DNA from: Bacteroidia bacterium
GTDB taxonomy: Bacteria; Bacteroidota; Bacteroidia; Bacteroidales; Azobacteroidaceae
Assembly (NCBI GenBank): GCA_025996895.1
Contig: BNTW01000089.1
Location: 1-11,100, forward strand
DNA length: 11,100 nucleotides
Direction of reading: 5' to 3'
Positions 7,854 through 11,100 of the stretch are shown here, one piece after another (the first letter of the stretch is position 1; the number at the start of each line of letters is the position of its first letter). Made by a program: the position numbers and the translations under genes. The notes beneath the pieces are model-generated. The model was not told the DNA's origin and did no database searches. It saw nothing but the letters and a program-made list of their open reading frames with translations.

Positions 7854-7855
7854 GA

Positions 7856-8740
7856 TTAGTCGCGGAAACGTTTAGTCAAATCGCCGTAAGCATCAATGCG
7901 GCGGTCGCGCAGGAAAGGCCACCAGCGGCGCACTTCTTCCGAACGTCTAAAGTCAATTTCAACGATTAAGTTTTCTTCTTGATTATCAGATGCTTGCGCA
8001 ATCATTTCGCCTTGCGGGCCGGCGACAAAACTGTTGCCCCAGAACTGAATGCCCTGTGTTTGACCGGAAGGATCGGCTTCTTTGCCTACTCGATTGACCG
8101 CGACTACAGGCAATCCGTTGGCTATTGCGTGTCCGCGTTGGGAAATTATCCAGGCATTTTTTTGGCGTTCTTTTTCTTCCGCCGCATCGGCCGTTTCCCA
8201 GCCTATAGCTGTCGGATAAATCAGCATTTCCGCGCCTGCCAAAGCCATTAAGCGGGCTGCTTCGGGATACCACTGGTCCCAACAAACCAGCACACCCAAT
8301 CGTCCGGCCGATGTCTGAATGGGCTGAAAACCCAAATCTCCCGGCGTAAAATAAAATTTTTCGTAATAAGCCGGGTCGTCGGGAATGTGCATTTTGCGGT
8401 ATTTTCCGGCAATTGTTCCGTCTTTTTCAATCACGACTGCGGTGTTATGATACAATCCGGGCGCACGTTTTTCAAACAAAGACAAGACCAAAACCACGCC
8501 CAATTCGTTAGCCAGCCGGCCGAAAAAGTCGGTAGAAGGGCCGGGAATGGTTTCACCCCAATCGAAGCAAGCCGTGTTTTCTGTTTGGCAAAAATACAGC
8601 CCGTTGTGCAATTCCTGCAAAACAATCAGTTGCGCCCCTTGCGAAGCACAATCGCGAATATTCACTTCCAATTTTCGGATATTCGTCTGAATATCAGCCG
8701 TATTGGCCTGTTGCACTAACCCGGTTTTTAACTTTCTCAT
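7856..8740 (-). CDS. aguB: N-carbamoylputrescine amidase
   Basis: Nitrilase-superfamily enzyme that hydrolyses N-carbamoylputrescine to putrescine, CO2 and ammonia, the second step from agmatine in the cytoplasm. With the start used here it has 294 residues, the usual family size. The Glu-Lys-Cys triad is visible: E43 in VLQELHNGLYF, K116 in KYRKMHIPDDPAYYEKFYF, and C153 in VLVCWDQWYPEAARLMAL. These blocks are characteristic of the carbamoylputrescine branch. I chose the ATG at 8738-8740 (MRKLKTGLVQQ) rather than one 12 codons upstream at 8774-8776. It overlaps the aguA stop as ATGA and begins where family members begin; the upstream 12 residues would lie inside aguA. The overlap suggests translational coupling with AguA. 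Confidence 0.95.
   Translation of the reverse strand: MRKLKTGLVQQANTADIQTNIRKLEVNIRDCASQGAQLIVLQELHNGLYFCQTENTACFDWGETIPGPSTDFFGRLANELGVVLVLSLFEKRAPGLYHNTAVVIEKDGTIAGKYRKMHIPDDPAYYEKFYFTPGDLGFQPIQTSAGRLGVLVCWDQWYPEAARLMALAGAEMLIYPTAIGWETADAAEEKERQKNAWIISQRGHAIANGLPVVAVNRVGKEADPSGQTQGIQFWGNSFVAGPQGEMIAQASDNQEENLIVEIDFRRSEEVRRWWPFLRDRRIDAYGDLTKRFRD
8737..8740 (-). promoter_or_regulatory. ATGA stop-start overlap coupling aguA to aguB
   Basis: On the minus strand the TGA stop of aguA shares its bases with the ATG of aguB. This arrangement favours re-initiation by the same ribosome and a fixed ratio of the two enzymes. It also decides the aguB start codon. Confidence 0.8.
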
Positions 8741-9759
8741 TCTATAAATCCTTTCGGCAGTTGCATGGTTACACAATGCAGACTACCGTGTTGTTTAATT
8801 AATGGCAGACAATTAATTCCTATAATTTCCCTGTCGGGAAAAGCCTGTTGCAAAGCCGACTTTGCCTTTTCGTCCAACGGAGAACGATAAGTTGGAAGCA
8901 ACACCGCATCGTTGATAATCAAGAAGTTAGCATAAGTGGCCGGCAAGCGTTCGCCTTCGTCATAAACCGCTTCTGCCATCGGAAGCGCAATCAAACGGTA
9001 AGGTTTTCCGTCTGTTGTTTTGAACTGCTTTAACTCCTTCTCCATCAACGACAATGCTTCATAATGCTCGTCGTTTTTGTTGGTACATTGCACGTAAGCA
9101 ATCGTTTCCTTGTCGCAAAGTCGCGCTAACGTGTCAATATGGCTGTCGGTGTCGTCGCCGGCCAAATAACCATGATTGAGCCACAAAATCCGTTGCGTAC
9201 CAAAAATCATTCGGAGATAATCGTCGATTTCGGCCTTATCGCGGTATTCGTTGCGATTGGCGGACAGCAAACATTCGCTTGTCGTCAAAATCGTTCCTGC
9301 ACCGTCGCTTTCAATGCTTCCGCCTTCTAAAACCAAGTGAAGCATGCTTTGATACGACACTGTCGAGGCAAACGCCTTACTTTGATACAGCCGGCGCGTA
9401 ATCTGATTGTCCCAATTGGCCGGAAATTTCAGTCCCCAGCCGTTAAAAGTAAAATCCAGCACAAATGGATTGTCATCGACAAAAACAGAGATAGGCCCAT
9501 GGTCGCGTGCCCACGTATCGTTCGACGGAAATTCCCTGAAAATAATCCGCGAATAATCTACCGCACCCAACACCGGTTTGACTTCTTCCGTTGAGCGGCA
9601 AACAATAATCAGTTTTTCTTTCGAAAGAATGGCCTTTGCGATCGACACAAAACACGATACAACCTCCTGCAAAACCGGTTTCCAATCCGTATCGATATGC
9701 GGCCATGTTAATAAAACCGCACTTTGTTCAGCCCATTCTGCAGGGAGTCGGATATTCAT
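8737..9759 (-). CDS. aguA: Agmatine deiminase (agmatine iminohydrolase)
   Basis: Guanidine-modifying enzyme of the Porphyromonas-type peptidylarginine deiminase family (PF04371) that converts agmatine to N-carbamoylputrescine and ammonia. Its 340 residues carry the family's active-site blocks: NDTWARDHGP (80-89, with D86), FNGWG (105-109), LEGGSIESDG (144-153), GDDTDSHID (201-209, with H207 and D209) and QHGSLHCVTMQ (323-333), whose C329 is the predicted nucleophile. Length and the absence of a signal peptide fit a cytosolic agmatine deiminase rather than secreted peptidylarginine deiminase. The pairing with aguB, overlapping by ATGA, supports the assignment and a complete agmatine-to-putrescine route. 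Arginine decarboxylase, which would make agmatine, is not in the window. The gene starts 15 bases after the lipoprotein stop. Confidence 0.95.
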   Translation of the reverse strand: MNIRLPAEWAEQSAVLLTWPHIDTDWKPVLQEVVSCFVSIAKAILSKEKLIIVCRSTEEVKPVLGAVDYSRIIFREFPSNDTWARDHGPISVFVDDNPFVLDFTFNGWGLKFPANWDNQITRRLYQSKAFASTVSYQSMLHLVLEGGSIESDGAGTILTTSECLLSANRNEYRDKAEIDDYLRMIFGTQRILWLNHGYLAGDDTDSHIDTLARLCDKETIAYVQCTNKNDEHYEALSLMEKELKQFKTTDGKPYRLIALPMAEAVYDEGERLPATYANFLIINDAVLLPTYRSPLDEKAKSALQQAFPDREIIGINCLPLIKQHGSLHCVTMQLPKGFIE

Positions 9760-9774
9760 AAAAAGCCGGAAAAT

Positions 9775-10152
9775 TTATTTTTTACCTCCCGAATTGACGT
9801 CGGTAATAATTTTCAACGCTTTTTCGTAATCTTTTACCTGTTGTGGGGTTAAATTCACTTTGTAGCGTTCTATATCCGCCAATTTTTGTTGTAATTGGCC
9901 GGCCAATTTCTGGAATTTCGTCGGGTCTTTCATCATGTTGTTAAACGATTCGCCGTATTCTTTCGCAAAATCCTGGAAAGCTTTCAAGGCTTCAGCAGGG
10001 GTAGGCTCTGCAACCGCAGGCGTTTCGGGGGCTTTCACTTCTTCGGTTACCGTTGCCTGAGGAGCAACTTCTTCTGTTTGTTTGGCTTTGTTACAAGCCG
10101 AAAACGATACCAGCAATGCGCCGGTCAGGAGAACAAAAAAAATCTTTTTCAT
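9775..10152 (-). CDS. Small predicted lipoprotein, first gene of the aguAB operon
   Basis: A 125-residue protein not recognised as a named family. A lipoprotein signal peptide (MKKIFFVLLTGALLVSFSAC) ends in a plausible lipobox with the modified cysteine at C20. A Glu/Pro/Ala/Thr-rich, natively flexible linker (22-55) follows, then a helical, charged domain (about 55-118; KAFQDFAKEYGESFNNMMKD, LAGQLQQKLADIERYK, LTPQQVKDYEKALKII). It is predicted to be tethered to a membrane and face the periplasm or surface. The stop is 15 bases before aguA on the same strand, and a strong promoter sits just upstream of it, so it is probably co-transcribed with aguAB. A role in agmatine or polyamine sensing or uptake would be pure inference; it could equally be an unrelated envelope protein that shares the transcript. 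Confidence 0.8.
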   Translation of the reverse strand: MKKIFFVLLTGALLVSFSACNKAKQTEEVAPQATVTEEVKAPETPAVAEPTPAEALKAFQDFAKEYGESFNNMMKDPTKFQKLAGQLQQKLADIERYKVNLTPQQVKDYEKALKIITDVNSGGKK

Positions 10153-10186
10153 TTTGAATTGTTTTTAAGATGAACGATTAATGTCA

Positions 10187-10216
10187 CAAATGTACGGAAT
10201 TATTTTGAAAAACAAA
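10187..10216 (-). promoter_or_regulatory. Promoter of the lipoprotein-aguA-aguB operon
   Basis: On the minus strand TTTG (10213-10216) and TACATTTG (10187-10194) match the -33 and -7 consensus elements exactly, with an 18-base spacer. Transcription would start near 10180, leaving a leader of about 28 bases. The -33 element lies inside the U-tract of the upstream gene's terminator. No other promoter is seen before aguA or aguB. Confidence 0.7.
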
Positions 10217-10243
10217 AAATAGGGGCGCGATTTATCGCGCCCC
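10205..10243 (-). terminator. Intrinsic terminator of the T9SS / 169-residue protein unit
   Basis: GGGGCGCGA (10222-10230) pairs perfectly with TCGCGCCCC (10235-10243) around a TTTA loop. On the minus strand the hairpin is followed by TATTTTTTGTTTTT, a good U-tract. It ends transcription from the right. The same GC-rich palindrome also resembles a dispersed repeat, so it may have been recruited as a terminator. Confidence 0.75.
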
Positions 10244-10285
10244 AACCTCGGGAATTGAATGTTATGCGAACTCCCCGATGGGTTT

Positions 10286-10331
10286 TGTCATTGCGTTTTC
10301 CCTGTCATTGCGGGCTTGACCCGCAATCTCC
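10286..10331. repeat. REP-like palindrome with a partial direct repeat, inside a coding 3' end
   Basis: ATTGCGGG (10307-10314) and CCCGCAAT (10320-10327) form a perfect 8-base stem around CTTGA. The flanking bases (TGTC before, CTCC after) match a dispersed palindrome I recall from many bacterial genomes. The ten bases TGTCATTGCG occur twice, at 10286-10295 and 10303-10312, as if a half-copy were attached. Read on the minus strand the element encodes WRLRVKPAMTG, the tail of the 169-residue protein. Confidence 0.65.
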
Positions 10332-10797
10332 AGAAAACCGTTAATACATAAAGACCTGCAATGAGCAGCAAACAAAGCGTTCCGTTCCCGACCGGGATTT
10401 TCAACGCTGTCTGCGGATTGCTGTACGGCAAATCCAGCCAGTCGTTGCTACTGCCGCCCGCATAGCTTGCACCAAATTTGTTGGTCAGAAAATCGCCAGC
10501 CGGCGAGAAATTGGAGTTGAAATTCGTGGCAAAAGGATTATTCAATTCTGCAAAGGGCGATAAAATTCCGTATTCATTTGTCCCGTAATCGAATGTATTT
10601 AACTCGTCTAATAGATTTTCATACGGATTGGCGTAGGACGAATAAATATCGTCATACACGAGCTGGGCACGAAGCGGCAGGATTGCCGTCAGAAAAATAA
10701 ACAGCATGATGATTGTTTTCCCGCAGGTCGATGACCTACGGTTATGAAAATTACGGCTTTCAGCCATTGGATTTGCGATATTATATTTTGTTTTCAT
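10288..10797 (-). CDS. Secreted protein with C-terminal hydrophobic anchor, containing palindromic repeats
   Basis: A 169-residue protein, not a named family as far as I can tell. A long N-terminal region leads into a hydrophobic export segment (about 30-44, IMLFIFLTAILPLRAQ), so the mature protein likely begins near Q45. The middle (45-130) is Asn/Tyr/Phe/Ser-rich and low in charge. Near the C-terminus, KIPVGNG (133-139) is followed by a hydrophobic stretch (140-155) and basic residues, the three-part layout of C-terminal sorting or anchor signals. Codons for about residues 19-26 (RRSSTCGK region) and for 156-166 (WRLRVKPAMTG) come from GC-rich palindromes, so both ends may be altered by repeat insertion. 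Starts at 10767 (M11) or 10707 (M31) are possible, but M31 leaves no basic n-region. It follows the T9SS protein by 23 bases, probably one transcript, and is ended by the terminator at 10205-10243. Confidence 0.65.
   Translation of the reverse strand: MKTKYNIANPMAESRNFHNRRSSTCGKTIIMLFIFLTAILPLRAQLVYDDIYSSYANPYENLLDELNTFDYGTNEYGILSPFAELNNPFATNFNSNFSPAGDFLTNKFGASYAGGSSNDWLDLPYSNPQTALKIPVGNGTLCLLLIAGLYVLTVFWRLRVKPAMTGKTQ
10721..10741. repeat. GC-rich hairpin inside the N-terminal codons of the 169-residue gene
   Basis: CCGCAGGTC (10721-10729) and GACCTACGG (10733-10741) pair with one mismatch (a G-U wobble in the minus-strand RNA) around GAT. It is GC-rich against AT-rich surroundings and lies between the likely start codon and the signal-peptide core, encoding roughly NRRSSTCG. 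It looks like an inserted palindromic element. Confidence 0.5.
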
Positions 10798-10820
10798 CTT
10801 GTCGTATTTTTATTGTTTTT

Positions 10821-11100
10821 TTACTTCACTATGATTTTCTTCGTTTCCCCATTCACTCTCACGATATACACGCCTGCTGCGTTTGCCTGATAGTTATACA
10901 CCGATTTGTTTAGCCTGTTGTCCTTTATCAGTGTTTTTCCCTGAACATCAAGAATTTCGACATTCTCAATTATATTACCGTTGTTATTGATAATTTGTAT
11001 TGTTCCCGGACTTGGGTTGATAACCGACACTTTATTGGTTGTTAAACCATTAATACCTGTTACATCTTCAAACGTGAGATAAAAACGATTGTCCGTATAA
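10821..11100 (-). CDS. T9SS type A sorting domain protein, C-terminal fragment (runs off the window)
   Basis: The minus-strand frame is open from the stop at 10821-10823 to the window edge, so only the last 92 residues are seen. The stretch at the edge (NRFYLTFEDVTGI) resembles the end of a surface beta-sandwich domain. A type A T9SS sorting domain follows: KVSVINPSPGTIQI, then VEILDVQGKTLI, then YQANAAGVYIVRVNGETKKIIVK. The usual YPNP opening is here INPSP. The protein is predicted to cross the outer membrane through T9SS and be anchored or released there. A GTG within the frame (11028-11030) is not a real start because the frame continues upstream through sorting-domain sequence. The 169-residue gene follows by 23 bases. 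The passenger domain, and so the function, lies outside the window. Confidence 0.85.
   Translation of the reverse strand, partial: YTDNRFYLTFEDVTGINGLTTNKVSVINPSPGTIQIINNNGNIIENVEILDVQGKTLIKDNRLNKSVYNYQANAAGVYIVRVNGETKKIIVK

Noticed and set aside
8387..8719. 110-codon open frame on the plus strand
   Set aside because: It is antisense to the catalytic core of aguB, whose nitrilase motifs are unmistakable on the other strand.
8741..8776. Upstream ATG giving AguB 12 extra residues
   Set aside because: The extra codons lie inside the end of aguA. The ATG overlapping the aguA stop gives the family-typical N-terminus.
8737..9759. Secreted peptidylarginine deiminase (virulence-type PAD)
   Set aside because: The protein shares the fold family but lacks a signal peptide and extra C-terminal domains, and it is fused by ATGA overlap to carbamoylputrescine amidase, so agmatine deiminase fits better.
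10248..10278. Second terminator-like hairpin (TCGGG / CCCGA) after the 169-residue gene
   Set aside because: The stem is only five bases with a long loop and no U-tract; the nearby perfect hairpin at 10222-10243 explains termination.
11028..11030. GTG as the start of a 69-residue protein
   Set aside because: The same frame stays open to the window edge, and the upstream residues read as the end of a surface domain, so this is an internal codon of a larger T9SS protein.

Overview
The window looks like a chromosomal segment of a Bacteroidota bacterium, most likely order Bacteroidales. The evidence is two type IX secretion (T9SS) type A C-terminal sorting domains, a DUF4294 protein, several promoter-like TAnnTTTG / TTTG pairs of the Bacteroidetes type, few Shine-Dalgarno sequences, and a moderately AT-rich composition. 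No rRNA, tRNA, CRISPR array, transposase or phage gene is visible.

Layout. (1) Positions 89-3813, minus strand: a two-gene unit. A 140-residue secreted protein carries one lone YD (RHS-type) motif and a T9SS sorting domain. It is followed after 23 bases by a 1092-residue SpvB / FG-GAP / RHS-repeat protein that stops after only a few YD repeats and looks C-terminally truncated. (2) 3984-4508, plus: a SpoU/TrmH-type RNA 2'-O-methyltransferase, tail-to-tail with and overlapping by 9 bases a DUF4294 protein (4500-5099, minus). (3) 5204-7853, plus: two outer-membrane proteins in an operon. One is a small PorV/FadL-like barrel; the other is a barrel with a periplasmic ComEA-like helix-hairpin-helix domain that has lost its hairpin glycines. 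(4) 7856-10152, minus: a compact operon of a small lipoprotein, agmatine deiminase (AguA) and N-carbamoylputrescine amidase (AguB). The two enzymes convert agmatine to putrescine; their genes overlap by ATGA. (5) 10288-11100, minus: the 3' end of a large T9SS-exported protein that continues past the window, followed by a small secreted protein with a C-terminal tripartite (motif, hydrophobic stretch, basic residues) anchor. This unit ends at a strong intrinsic terminator whose U-tract also supplies the -33 element of the lipoprotein/aguAB promoter.

Most unusual points: three GC-rich palindromes within about 520 bases (10222-10741), two of them translated as parts of the 169-residue protein; the SpvB/RHS protein that ends before any RHS core, paired with a YD-motif T9SS mini-protein; the lipoprotein placed first in an aguAB operon; and the helix-hairpin-helix barrel with degenerate DNA-binding loops. 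No complete, clearly new defence or mobile system is visible. The SpvB/RHS pair and the palindrome-invaded gene are the best candidates for something undescribed.
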